From: Planctomycetota bacterium
Lineage (GTDB): Bacteria > Planctomycetota > JACOTG01 > JAJDCM01
Assembly: GCA_029260825.1 (NCBI GenBank)
Contig: JAJDCM010000059.1
Span: forward strand, 77,098 to 114,265
Direction of reading: 5' to 3'
Length of the DNA: 37,168 bases
The first letter of the stretch is position 1. Every line of letters starts with the position of its first letter. The notes beneath the pieces were generated by a model, which searched no databases, had not been told where the DNA came from, and saw nothing but the letters and a program-made list of their open reading frames with translations. The position numbers and the translations under genes are program-made. Of this stretch, positions 9,501-17,106 are shown one piece after another.

Positions 9501-9549
9501 CCCGACCGGGTACAGCGTGACAAACTGGGTCGTGTTGAAGATTCAGTGA
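6517..9549 (+). CDS. Large Asp-box (BNR-type) beta-propeller exported protein
   Basis: A 1010-residue exported protein. The start has a strong GAGGAGG site. The N-terminus is a short basic region plus a hydrophobic stretch containing LAAC at residues 16-19, which fits a lipoprotein cleavage site, so it may be lipid-anchored at C19. A roughly 90-residue charged helical linker follows. Residues about 125-845 are a repeat region with Asp-box motifs (S-x-D-x-G-x-x-W/F) near 163, 218, 267, 328, 381, 447, 611 and 798, plus a degenerate one near 656. Each tends to be followed by an IDP.N.N..YAG-type strand. This is the pattern of sortilin/VPS10-like and exo-sialidase/xyloglucanase-like propellers. 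No catalytic sialidase residues can be assigned, so a carbohydrate- or protein-binding role is equally possible. Residues 847-1010 are the C-terminal module shared with the genes ending at 216 and 31091. Confidence 0.88.
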   Translation: MRNRRLAVIGAGLVALAACGLSIVFLDDSTSQTRNPTQEAGAESPPTWSAQNQEIIRTALERKRDKILKKGPKRFDAPQEAQDFFMDQRLPLGGEELPSDHLLSELEKLKERETTLAAQRGTATSWTSIGPGNVGGRTRAIVIDPTQPSTMYAAGMTGGIWKSIDSGANWQASDDLLPNLAISTIAIDPTNTNILYAGTGEGFFASIFMHRGVGIFKSEDAGVTWNLLSATSQGTTLGAFSYVNKIAISPDDSNRIYAATFSGVWRSLDAGQSWSVVLRNPNVLGSPAEIQATNGCSVGCTDLVIRPGSSPEVLFAAFGSFQKDGLYRSTDGGDTWVEFQTAPEQGRITIAIAPSDSNRMYLFMSQNSSGFLGRVYSLFRSDDGGDSWVSSLDFSHPFSEWLMSYISIATGCFQSPVIYSQGWYDNAIAVDPVDPDVVWVGGINTLRSDDAGETFGLGGYWFFFLEDPSPPNYIHPDQHTIVFHPDYNGTTNQTMFVGNDGGIFRTNNARAATSQEECPIGPNPGPGPDIEWENLNNGYGVTQYYHGDSARDVDVFVGGAQDNGSSRVQSASTPDQWKLIYGGDGGYVAIDPTNSQRMFIEIQFFPEILVSHDGGETFSPAVTGITDTDGLFITPFAMDPSNPDNLWTGGQRPWRTTNGAVSWDLAGPDIGTAARISAIAIAPSNSNVVYLGFENGYVARSVNALDPSPDWHLYTNGLIPGAFVSSVAIDPDDHRIAYCTYSNYGVPHVLRKGLGSGNWLPMDGSGIADIPDIPVHWVSIRPNNSSELYAGTELGVFMSADGGASWHPFNVGLAHTIVENLDFKDDNTLVAFTHGRGAFLVHLMNPCSTGSVNSGNGPVANVLQVNGSDGGASAIVTVDTREPVTVSLDAAPAGPTGEYALWLWAGGPTDCLDLTFNGSILGSTANPTPLDSNPPGSPQPLRCLMSPGVSPLFCGTVGGRTSPLAVPWQATKARGFRNPGTFTIQAVVEDQGANNPTGYSVTNWVVLKIQ
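9055..9549 (+). other. Shared C-terminal module, copy 2
   Basis: Residues 847-1010 of the Asp-box protein. Landmarks are CSTGSVN, NVLQVNGSDGG, ALWLWAGG, LGSTANPTP, TFTIQAVVED, NPTGYSVTN and a terminal VLKIQ. Several landmarks are nearly identical to copy 1 (CSxGSVN, TFTIQ, PTG(F/Y)SVTN) although the rest of the two proteins is unrelated. Confidence 0.75.
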
Positions 9550-9873
9550 CGGACTCGCACTTCAATTGAATGATTGATCTTCTGAACGCGCACGAGTGCT
9601 CGAATACAGCACAAGCTGCTGCAGGCTTCAACCATCGCCTACGAGCCCCTTGATCCTTCTGACTTCATTCGCTAGGATTCTGGCAACAATGGCCAATTGC
9701 AAGATCGAATGCTCCTGCTCTCGAACCTTGTACACTTAGAACCTTCTACACTTAGAACCGGGGCACACACGATCCCGGGGTGCATACGAACCTGCGAATC
9801 GGCCTCGTGGCTCCAGGACATGATGTCCTTGACCTTTTGATTCGTTGGTCGCTCCAGTTGAACAATCACTGCC
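9550..9873 (+). other. 324-base intergenic region before the glycosyltransferase block
   Basis: No credible gene. A minus-strand frame at 9672-9911 runs into the GT2 gene and is not protein-like. The region holds a short tandem repeat at 9724-9759. A promoter for the glycosyltransferase genes is expected here, but no clear boxes were identified. The ribosome site before 9874 is weak. Confidence 0.4.
9724..9759 (+). repeat. 16-bp tandem repeat, 2.25 copies
   Basis: The unit AACCTTGTACACTTAG is followed directly by AACCTTCTACACTTAG (one G/C difference) and then the first four bases AACC of a third copy. It may be a slippage duplication or a paired protein-binding site upstream of the glycosyltransferase genes. 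Confidence 0.7.
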
Positions 9874-10650
9874 ATGCCGAAGACTGAACCTCTCGAGCTA
9901 AGCATCATCATACCGACTTTGAATCGGTTGGACGCATTGATCGAGTGCCTTGATTCCGTGGCAGCGAGAACACGCCAGGTTCACCATGAAGTCATCGTCT
10001 GCGCCAACAATTGCGACCGAGAAACACAAGCGTACCTGGATTCGGTTCCCACGATTCGTTCCATAAAGAGTTCAGACAACCTGTACTTTACCCGAGCAGT
10101 TAACCAGGGAATCGACCTGGCGGAGGGTCGCTATGTGTTCCTGCTGAATGATGATTGCGTGATCTTGCGGGACGACTGGTTTGAGTTTTACAGAAAACTC
10201 CTGGAGACCGACCCACGCATCGCAATTGTCGGGCCCTACTGGAAGAACATCGACGAACTTCCTTTTGGCTGGATAGAGCCCTACGCAACACTCTATAGAA
10301 AGAAAGATTTTGATACCTTCGGCTACTTCCCCTACTTCGGACCTGACTTCATACTCTGGTGGTCGGATATCTATCATGCCTATCGCCTCATGCATCAGGG
10401 GATGTACATCCGACCTCTAGCACGCGAAGTGGTCGATCGGTTCGTGCACCACAAGCGCGTTGGCGAGAGCGGCGAGACGGTCATCAAGATGAAGCAAAGC
10501 CTTCCCGAAGAATGCTTCAGTTTTCATGGGATGAAGTTGATGTACCGTCGGCTGGGAGTGGACAGCGAGGTCAACTTGATGGGATACTACCAGGGGGAAG
10601 TTTGGAATGGCACCTGGAAACAAGTTCAGGAAAATTGCAGTTCTTTGTAG
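9874..10650 (+). CDS. Glycosyltransferase family 2
   Basis: A 258-residue GT-A fold enzyme expected to transfer a sugar from a nucleotide-sugar donor to a surface polysaccharide. The N-terminus is the standard GT2 opening (LSIIIPTLNRLDALIECLDS, residues 8-27). SSDNLYFTRAVNQGIDLA is the nucleotide-binding region, and FLLNDDC with N92-D93-D94 supplies the metal-binding acidic pair. The acceptor half (aromatic-rich, FGYFPYFGPDFILWWSDIYH) fits no particular subfamily. There are no membrane segments, so it is probably a cytosolic or peripheral enzyme. It overlaps the next gene by 44 bases, implying translational coupling. Donor and acceptor sugars are unknown. Confidence 0.88.
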   Translation: MPKTEPLELSIIIPTLNRLDALIECLDSVAARTRQVHHEVIVCANNCDRETQAYLDSVPTIRSIKSSDNLYFTRAVNQGIDLAEGRYVFLLNDDCVILRDDWFEFYRKLLETDPRIAIVGPYWKNIDELPFGWIEPYATLYRKKDFDTFGYFPYFGPDFILWWSDIYHAYRLMHQGMYIRPLAREVVDRFVHHKRVGESGETVIKMKQSLPEECFSFHGMKLMYRRLGVDSEVNLMGYYQGEVWNGTWKQVQENCSSL

Positions 10651-11653
10651 GAGGCTTCCCAATCCTCGACGCTCCTCCGGAGAATTACGCTTTTTTCACA
10701 TCCTGAACATCCTTCGTTCGCTTTGTGAAGAGCTCGTCCTATTTCGCGAACGGGACGACAACCTGGACCTCTACCCGTCAAGCATTCCGCTCCATCTTCG
10801 TCGCCTCAAGCAGGAAATCAAAGGCGCTGACCTCGCGTTTTTAGAATTCTGGTATATGGACCGCTACATCCCAGTGCTGCAAAACGAAGATGTCCCTGTA
10901 GTGCTTGATAGTGTTGATGTCGAATATTCCCGCCGTGAAAGGGCTGCTAGCCTGAGCGGCAAAGTCAGAAAAGACTTCAACAAGAACAGGGCAAGAGAGA
11001 TCGGCGCCTATCGCGCTTCGGATCAGGTCTGGGCAGTAAGCCAGGAGGATGCCTTGCTGATTCGCAAAGCCAATTCTGAGATTGCAGTGATCGGAAACAT
11101 TCACCCTACGCCTGGACCCGGAATGGAGTTCGAGCAGCGACGTGGCGTGATCTTTGTTGGAAGCTTCAAGCACCAACCAAATGTGGACGGGCTTCGGTGG
11201 TATATGCGCGAAATTTTCCCCCAGGTTTCGGACCTTCCTCATCGGATCATTGGTCACGATGCGCCCGCCGATCTGCGAAATATCCCGGGCTATATCGGAG
11301 GAGTCAGGGATTCGTCAGCCCACGTAAAAAGGGCTCGCGTCAGCATTGCACCCCTCAGGTACGGAGCCGGCCTGAAGGGCAAGGTCGGCGAGGCTTTCGC
11401 TTGTGGCACTCCGGTAATAACCACGGAGATTGGAAGCGAGGGCTACCCCGTCGTGAACAATCAGGATCTTTGGATCAGCTCCGATCCACTCGGATTTGCC
11501 GAGGGAATTCGAAGCATCTACAAGGAACGCAAGCTGTGGGATCGCCTTTCGACACAAGGTTTGAAACTGGCATCGAACTATGAACCGAAAAAGGCGAAAC
11601 AACGAATCACTGCGGCGCTACAGCAAGCAGTCAATGGGATACCTTCGCGTTGA
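10607..11653 (+). CDS. Glycosyltransferase, GT4-like (GT-B fold)
   Basis: A 348-residue retaining-type glycosyltransferase. The N-terminal acceptor domain begins FRKIAVLCRRLPNPRRSSGE. The C-terminal donor domain has FVGSFKHQPNVDGLRW and the nucleotide-sugar site RYGAGLKGKVGEAFACGTPV, which carries the K and E of the GT4 donor motif. The start at 10607 lies inside the preceding GT2 gene, and no later start keeps the N-terminal strand. It belongs to the glycosyltransferase block at 9874-14033, presumably for a surface glycan. The base composition is visibly more A/T-rich than the ABC operon downstream. Confidence 0.88.
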   Translation: MAPGNKFRKIAVLCRRLPNPRRSSGELRFFHILNILRSLCEELVLFRERDDNLDLYPSSIPLHLRRLKQEIKGADLAFLEFWYMDRYIPVLQNEDVPVVLDSVDVEYSRRERAASLSGKVRKDFNKNRAREIGAYRASDQVWAVSQEDALLIRKANSEIAVIGNIHPTPGPGMEFEQRRGVIFVGSFKHQPNVDGLRWYMREIFPQVSDLPHRIIGHDAPADLRNIPGYIGGVRDSSAHVKRARVSIAPLRYGAGLKGKVGEAFACGTPVITTEIGSEGYPVVNNQDLWISSDPLGFAEGIRSIYKERKLWDRLSTQGLKLASNYEPKKAKQRITAALQQAVNGIPSR

Positions 11654-11655
11654 GG
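11652..11655 (+). promoter_or_regulatory. Ribosome site overlapping the previous stop; supports a TTG start
   Basis: GAGG immediately overlaps the TGA of the preceding glycosyltransferase (11651-11653) and lies 11 bases before TTG 11667. That TTG begins the typical GT-B first strand (LKIGIDLRLC). The arrangement fits stop-restart coupling. Confidence 0.4.
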
Positions 11656-11666
11656 ACCGTACAAAA

Positions 11667-12803
11667 TTGAAAATCGGCATTGATCTCAGACTCTGCTCTT
11701 TTGGACGTTCGGGCTTCTATCGATTCGCACAGGGGTTGATCAGAAGCATCCGCGATTTCGGATCAAATCACCAGTGGGTGGTTTTTAGCTCCGGCGAGGA
11801 ATTCAACACTCTTCAGTCTGACAGCATTCACATCCTGAAATCAAAGGCCCCTCTATTTTCTCACAATGAAGGAGAGATGCTGAACTCCGAGGCCATCGAA
11901 CAAGGGCTTGACTGCCTTCACTTCCCCTTCAGCCTCTACCCAAGAAACTTCAACCAAAACGCCCTGCTGACAATCCATGACCTGAGCTGCCTTCAGCATC
12001 CCGATTCGGTGTCAGAGGAGTATCGAAGTTTCTACAGCGAATCTCTTGGTCGATCCAGACAGGCGGATCGCATTGCAGTTTGCTCTATCGAGATCAAGAA
12101 AGACCTGGTCGACCAACTTGGATTGGCGCCGGACTTGGTCATAATCGCCCCACCACGGACTCCTTTTGACGACCCCGAATACTTCGATGCCGGCATGGGT
12201 TTGGGCGAAGGTGAAGCGGCGATCTTGCTGTCTCTCCAGAACCACCCCTTCATTCTCTCCGTAGGATCACTTGACCCACGCAAGAACTATCTTGCCAGCC
12301 TGAAAATCATGGAGCGTCTCTGGGATGAGACCACGTTGGCGGATCGCTGGGTGATTGTTGGATGGGACGATCGATCCGACAGTCAATTCGAAGCGGCTTT
12401 AGGTAACAGTCGATACCGTCACCGCGTCCTTCTTTTGAAACGCAGCACAGACGCCCTACTTCAGCGGCTCTACCAGGAGTGCCTGCTTTTCCTGAATTAC
12501 TCTCTTTACGAGGGGTTCTCGTTCCCAGCCCTGGAGGCTCTTTACTTCGGGGCAGCGCTGCTTTCCAGCCGAGTCCCGGCTCTCAGTCAAACAGGAATAT
12601 CCCAGGACGTCTTCCTCGACCCCGATGAAGATCAGCGATCTTTTGCCAGAATCGTCTCTCTACTAAAGAACGCGGATAAGAGACAACTCCTTCGAGAAGA
12701 GTCCCATCAAATCGTCTCGCGCTACTACGCGGCACTTGATCGCGCCCGCCTATTGGGGCTCTATGAGGGGCTTATTGATCAGCGCAGAATAACTCGCGGC
12801 TAA
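11667..12803 (+). CDS. Glycosyltransferase family 4
   Basis: A GT-B enzyme of about 379 residues. The first strand LKIGIDLRLCSFGRSGFYRF is the normal start of GT4 mannosyltransferase-like proteins. The N-terminal half contains LTIHDLSCLQHPDSV. The C-terminal donor domain has FILSVGSLDPRKNYLASLKI and the classical donor motif YEGFSFPALEALYFGAALLS with both glutamates. The frame is open to ATG 11580, but the residues between 11580 and 11667 are basic and not family-like. I place the start at TTG 11667, with ATG 11634 as the alternative. The 3' end overlaps the convergent glycosyltransferase gene by 54 bases. Members with this motif commonly use GDP-mannose or similar donors, but the specificity here is not determined. 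Confidence 0.85.
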   Translation: MKIGIDLRLCSFGRSGFYRFAQGLIRSIRDFGSNHQWVVFSSGEEFNTLQSDSIHILKSKAPLFSHNEGEMLNSEAIEQGLDCLHFPFSLYPRNFNQNALLTIHDLSCLQHPDSVSEEYRSFYSESLGRSRQADRIAVCSIEIKKDLVDQLGLAPDLVIIAPPRTPFDDPEYFDAGMGLGEGEAAILLSLQNHPFILSVGSLDPRKNYLASLKIMERLWDETTLADRWVIVGWDDRSDSQFEAALGNSRYRHRVLLLKRSTDALLQRLYQECLLFLNYSLYEGFSFPALEALYFGAALLSSRVPALSQTGISQDVFLDPDEDQRSFARIVSLLKNADKRQLLREESHQIVSRYYAALDRARLLGLYEGLIDQRRITRG

Positions 12804-14033
12804 CTCTCGATGAAGAGCAACCCGATCAAACTTTTCCTTCGTCACTCTTCTGGCATTTTCAGCCAGACGAGTAATTTCATCGGGATTTTCGAGCAAGCAA
12901 AGAATCTTGCTCGTCATCCCCCGGATCGAGTCGGCAACAACGAGCTCTTCTCCATCACGGAGGCCAAGCCCCTGGCAACCTTTCCTGGTCGTGACGACGG
13001 CTTTTCCCGACGCGAGCGCTTCAAGGATCTTGTATCTGATTCCGGAGCCATGAAGAATAGGAACGACAACCAGGTCCGCGGACTCAAGATAGTCGCGTGT
13101 ATCGTCCACCAGGCCGTGAATGATCGCGGCACTGTTTTCACCCGCCATTGCGAGCACACGCCGATCTCCACGATGATCACCAACAACATGCATCATTACC
13201 CGCGGATATTGCTTCTGAATCTCCGGCAAAACGATCCGCAAGAATTCACCAACACCTTCGATTGCGCTCTCGATGAACATGGCCGCAATGAATGTCAGGT
13301 TGACCTGACTCTCCCGAGTGTAGGCCAACGAACGATTACCCTGCTTGACCTCTTCGTAGTATTCTCTGTCGATTCCTCCCGAGTTGATCAGGAGCGGAAC
13401 ACCTGGCCGACGATGCTCAAACAGCTTGTTCTTTCTCGGCGGAAAAATGCTCGCGATTGCATCGGAGGACGAGATCGCACGCCGTTCCTGAATGCTGACA
13501 AGAAGTGCGTCCAGAACGGCACGGGGCAGGGCAAAAAAACGACACAGACGAAAAAGGGCCTTTACCTTCCCCCAATAGTATTCACTCTCGATGTTCTGAG
13601 GAACGAGAACGAGCTTCCCGCTCGCCTTTGACAAAACACGGTGATACCAGCAGCCAGAAAGGAGCTCGACGATGTCGAACTTCCCGGAGGTCAAAAGTGC
13701 CTCAAGAGAGGGACTTTCAATCCAATCATAAAAGAGATGCTGAAGATCAAGGACTGATGGGTTTCCAAGCTGAGATATGCAGCGCTTGATGAAGCCAGGA
13801 GTTGTTTGCGGCTCTTCGATCAGGATCACGTCGCAGTAGGGCTCCATCTTCTTCGCGTTTTCAAGATCGTCTTCACTCTCACGAAAGCAGCAAAAGCTCA
13901 CTTGAAAATACTTGGAGAACTCCACAAGTCGGTTGTAGATCACGACCTTGGCGCCACTATTTGGCGGATAGACCATATAGAGATTGAGGATCAGTAATTT
14001 TGGTTTTTGCGCCATTGCCATGATATCCGTCAT
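12750..14033 (-). CDS. Glycosyltransferase family 4, convergent
   Basis: About 427 residues, GT-B fold. The N-terminus PKLLILNLYMVYPPNSGAKV is the usual acceptor-domain opening of the Glyco_trans_4_4 type. LVLVPQNIESEYY and the donor-domain motif PILHGSGIRYKILEALASGK (with the K and E of the GT4 site) follow. The ATG at 14033 sits just after GGGAG. TTG 14036 and ATG 14021 are close alternatives. This is the only glycosyltransferase of the block on the minus strand, and its last 54 bases are shared with the end of the gene ending at 12803. It probably acts on the same surface glycan as its neighbours, but orientation means it has its own promoter in 14034-14222. Confidence 0.87.
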   Translation of the reverse strand: MTDIMAMAQKPKLLILNLYMVYPPNSGAKVVIYNRLVEFSKYFQVSFCCFRESEDDLENAKKMEPYCDVILIEEPQTTPGFIKRCISQLGNPSVLDLQHLFYDWIESPSLEALLTSGKFDIVELLSGCWYHRVLSKASGKLVLVPQNIESEYYWGKVKALFRLCRFFALPRAVLDALLVSIQERRAISSSDAIASIFPPRKNKLFEHRRPGVPLLINSGGIDREYYEEVKQGNRSLAYTRESQVNLTFIAAMFIESAIEGVGEFLRIVLPEIQKQYPRVMMHVVGDHRGDRRVLAMAGENSAAIIHGLVDDTRDYLESADLVVVPILHGSGIRYKILEALASGKAVVTTRKGCQGLGLRDGEELVVADSIRGMTSKILCLLENPDEITRLAENARRVTKEKFDRVALHRELAASYSALINKPLIEPQ

Positions 14034-14222
14034 CAACTCCCATCAATAAGCACCCGTTTACCCGAGCTCGAGATCATACCCCTTGCGAGCAGGAACTGGA
14101 CTCCTCGACGCGTTCAAGCTACGATAGACGGGCACTCCGACGATCCAAAAAGAGAAGGAAAAGAAGTCGGGAACGTACGACTTTACCTTTTATAACGTGA
14201 GCGAAGACGGAAGTACGCCCCG

Positions 14223-15020
14223 ATGGAAACCCCATCTCGTGTCGGGCCCCGACATGGGCGAGATCTGGATCTTCGCCGGAGCTCCCCTGTGCAGCTGAAG
14301 GTCTTGTTCGAAGACGAAAGAATCGTTGCCGTCTCAAAGCCGGGAGGGATGCTCGTTCATCGAACCGAACAGTCGCGGGACCGAGTGGTGGTTCTGCAGA
14401 CGTTAGCTCGCCAGATCCGAACCCACCTCTTTCCGGTGCATCGTTTGGATCGAGCGGCCTCCGGAGTCTTGATCTTTGCGAAATCTTCTACAGAAGCCCG
14501 ACTGTTTCACCAAGCGCTGGCCGCTCCGTGCACCGTCAAGGAGTACGTGACTTTGGTCCGGGGGGAGACCCAAGCCGAATGGACCATGGATCGACCTTTG
14601 CATGGGGCAACCGGGGCTCCCCGCGAATCCGAAACTCGTTTCGCAAGAATTGCAAATATCTCAAGATCCACCTTGCTGCAAGCGTATCCCCGCACCGGGC
14701 GCCGTCATCAAATCCGCCGCCATCTCGCTCACGCAGCCCATCAGGTGATTGGTGACACGACCTACGGAAAGGGAAGAATCAATCGCTTTTTCCGTGAGAA
14801 TTACGGGCTCCCGCGTTTGTTTCTTCACGCAAGAAGCTTGCGTCTAACCCATCCTGCCGATCGCCAGGAATACGTTTTTCAAGACCCACTTGCGCCCGAC
14901 CTTCGAGAGTTCTTGGAGCGGCTTCCCGACTTCAGTGACACCATCGCGTCGTTGCTATGGCCGATTACTCGATCCCTCCCCCACCAAACGGCGAACCCCG
15001 AGAAATCTCCAATTCCTTAA
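14223..15020 (+). CDS. truC: tRNA pseudouridine synthase, TruC-type (RluA family)
   Basis: A 265-residue RluA-family enzyme that isomerises uridine to pseudouridine in RNA. The fold opens with VLFEDERIVAVSKPGGMLVH. The catalytic motif is HRLDRAASGVLIF with nucleophile D76. QAYPRTGRRHQIRRHLAH is the RluA-family motif III. The TruC-like features are the short length without an S4 domain and GDTTYGKGRINRFFRENYGL, which matches the tail of tRNA U65 synthases rather than RluC or RluD. The first 20 residues are not family-like, so translation may start nearer GTG 14288. It is followed after 51 bases by the ABC operon on the same strand. Confidence 0.87.
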   Translation: METPSRVGPRHGRDLDLRRSSPVQLKVLFEDERIVAVSKPGGMLVHRTEQSRDRVVVLQTLARQIRTHLFPVHRLDRAASGVLIFAKSSTEARLFHQALAAPCTVKEYVTLVRGETQAEWTMDRPLHGATGAPRESETRFARIANISRSTLLQAYPRTGRRHQIRRHLAHAAHQVIGDTTYGKGRINRFFRENYGLPRLFLHARSLRLTHPADRQEYVFQDPLAPDLREFLERLPDFSDTIASLLWPITRSLPHQTANPEKSPIP

Positions 15021-15071
15021 TTGTTGAAAAAGCCCACAGTTTGTCAGACGTGCTGCGTATTCCCCATCGAC

Positions 15072-16007
15072 ATGATTCTCGAACTCGACAACGTCACGAA
15101 GTTTTACGGCAGCTACCAGGCACTCGCCGACCTCACGGTCAAGGTGGGGCCGGGGGCCATCGGGCTGCTCGGACCCAACGGCGCCGGAAAGAGCACCTTG
15201 ATCAAGGCGCTCCTGGGGCTCGTGGATCTGAGTCGCGGCCAGGCGAAGGTGCTCGGCCTGGACGCACGCCGGCAGTCGCGCAGAATCCGCGAACTGGTGG
15301 GGTACATGCCGGAGGACGATTGCTCCATCGCGGGACTCAAAGGCATTCAGTCCGTGGCACTTGCCGGTGAGCTCGCCGGCCTCCCGCGGCGGACCGCACT
15401 GCGACGGGCGCACGAGATGCTCGACTTCGTGTTGCTGGACGAGGCCCGGTACCGTGAAGTACAGACCTATTCGGTAGGCATGCGGCAGAAGGTCAAGCTA
15501 GCCCAAGCACTGATTCACGCCCCAAAGCTCCTGTTCCTCGATGAGCCGACCAACGGTCTCGATCCGGCCGGACGACAGAGAATGCTTCAACTCATTCGCA
15601 ACTTGACCCAGGAAAAGGATGTCAGTGTGGTGGTCTCAACCCACATACTGGGCGACGTCGAGGCCTGCTGTGACGCTGCACTGATTCTCAGCCGCGGTAC
15701 GCTACTGGTCTACGACAGTCTTCCCAACCTGCAGCAGAGCGTTGACTCGAGTTGCCGGGTTCGAGTGGAGGGAGATATTGCTCCCCTCGCCGCTGAACTC
15801 ACGGCCCGGGGACATCAAGTGGACGAAGCGAATCGGGACGAGGCGCGGGTGTCGGGAGCGGGCGATCTTGGCGTCGCGATCTTCGAGGCCGTCGAAAAAT
15901 GCGACGCGGTCGTCCGGGAAATTACCCCGAGTCGCAACTCCCTCGAGAAGATCTACCTCCAAGCGATGCGTACGACCGAGGAAGAACCGGTCGGGGAGAA
16001 GAGCTGA
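15072..16007 (+). CDS. ABC transporter ATP-binding protein (first of two)
   Basis: A 311-residue ATPase of the ABC-2 exporter group. MILELDNVTKFYGSYQALAD is the canonical start, so I choose ATG 15072 rather than the upstream TTG 15021, although no strong ribosome site precedes it. Walker A is GPNGAGKSTLIK, the Q-loop is VGYMPEDDC, the signature is YSVGMRQKVKLAQAL (an SVGM variant of LSGGQ), Walker B is LLFLDEPTNGLDP, and the switch is VVSTHILGD. About 90 C-terminal residues form the regulatory tail common in this subfamily. It is first in a four-gene operon with the next start one base after its stop. The substrate is unknown. Such modules export polysaccharides, antibiotics, sodium or gliding components. 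Confidence 0.92.
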   Translation: MILELDNVTKFYGSYQALADLTVKVGPGAIGLLGPNGAGKSTLIKALLGLVDLSRGQAKVLGLDARRQSRRIRELVGYMPEDDCSIAGLKGIQSVALAGELAGLPRRTALRRAHEMLDFVLLDEARYREVQTYSVGMRQKVKLAQALIHAPKLLFLDEPTNGLDPAGRQRMLQLIRNLTQEKDVSVVVSTHILGDVEACCDAALILSRGTLLVYDSLPNLQQSVDSSCRVRVEGDIAPLAAELTARGHQVDEANRDEARVSGAGDLGVAIFEAVEKCDAVVREITPSRNSLEKIYLQAMRTTEEEPVGEKS

Positions 16008-16008
16008 C

Positions 16009-17106
16009 ATGCCGATCGCGGAGCGTGGTTACCGGCATTGGGAGGGAAAGCGCACCGGCGCGCTGAGTCGCTGCTTTGCCATCACGCGCTTCGAAGTCTC
16101 GATCGCCTATCAGAGCAGTCGCCTTCTGCGCCGCTTCCTCTTCATCGCCTGGATGCCCATCCTCTACTTCTGTCCCCTTTTCCTGGCAATCGGATATGTC
16201 GCCGACCCCAGCAACGACCTCCGATCAGGCGCCATGCTCACCGAAATCGCCGGAGAGTTGTTCCCCAGGGAAGTCATCGAGCAGCTGCGAGAGAACCCCG
16301 AAATCTACCTGCCTGCAATCTGGTCCGTCGTGTTCTACCTGTTCTTCGCCTGGACCCAATCGTTACTGTCCATGATTGTCGTCGCGATCGCGGGGCCACC
16401 ACTCATCGCACGAGACCACAAGAGCAAGGCATTTCTCGTCTACTTCAGCAAGCCGATCCAGGCCTGGCAATACCTGCTCGGCAAGCTTGCTACCGTGGTC
16501 TTTTTCGTGCTCAGTATGACGCTTATCCCCGCATTGTTGTTGTACTCGATCAGCATCGCACTTTCACCCGACGGGACCACGTTGACAGCCACGCTTCCAA
16601 TCATCTTCAAGGCCAGCCTGGCGTCACTGATTACCGCAGTCCCGATCGGCCTCGTGGTCCTGATGATCTCCTCCCTCACCAAGGACCGGAGAATCGCCAC
16701 CTTCGCCTGGCTGGTCTTGTGGATCTTCGGTGAGATTTCCTTTCGGGTCCTCACCGCGACTTCCGCCTTGTCGGCCAATGCCAGGCCACCGGCATGGGCC
16801 TCACTCCTGTCTTTAAGAGAGCTCTCGATGAGAGCGGTGTCGGGTATTTTCCAGGTACGCAGCAGCATCGAGACCGTGTTCCAAGGCCTCGGTGAGTCCG
16901 GGGATCGGTTGAGCCGAAAAATGTTGCGTCTTGCCGAAGACATGGGCGATCCGGCCGCACTGGAACGGCCGCGGAGCGTGCAGCAAATCGCCGACCTCGC
17001 CGGCATGGGGATCACCCCGGAACTTGCAACCCTGGCTCTGATCGTGCTCAGCATCGGCTGCGGATTCGTGATCCTGCAACGGGCGCGAAAGGCGGTGAGA
17101 ATCTGA
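16009..17106 (+). CDS. ABC-2 type permease (first of two)
   Basis: A 365-residue membrane subunit, presumed partner of the preceding ATPase. ATG 16009 follows the upstream TGA by one base and has GGGGAGAAGAG before it. The frame extends upstream to 15742, but that part is only the shadow of the ATPase gene. MPIAERGYRHWEGKRTG is a recognised N-terminal phrase of these permeases. Hydrophobic segments occur around FLFIAWMPILYFCPLFLAIG, SVVFYLFFAWTQSLLSMIVV, LATVVFFVLSMTLIPALLLY, ASLITAVPIGLVVLMISSLT and a final helix (ATLALIVLSIGCGFVIL). RDHKSKAFLVYFSKPI between the second and third helices is the typical cytosolic coupling segment (KT-LLLSRPI-like). Confidence 0.88.
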   Translation: MPIAERGYRHWEGKRTGALSRCFAITRFEVSIAYQSSRLLRRFLFIAWMPILYFCPLFLAIGYVADPSNDLRSGAMLTEIAGELFPREVIEQLRENPEIYLPAIWSVVFYLFFAWTQSLLSMIVVAIAGPPLIARDHKSKAFLVYFSKPIQAWQYLLGKLATVVFFVLSMTLIPALLLYSISIALSPDGTTLTATLPIIFKASLASLITAVPIGLVVLMISSLTKDRRIATFAWLVLWIFGEISFRVLTATSALSANARPPAWASLLSLRELSMRAVSGIFQVRSSIETVFQGLGESGDRLSRKMLRLAEDMGDPAALERPRSVQQIADLAGMGITPELATLALIVLSIGCGFVILQRARKAVRI

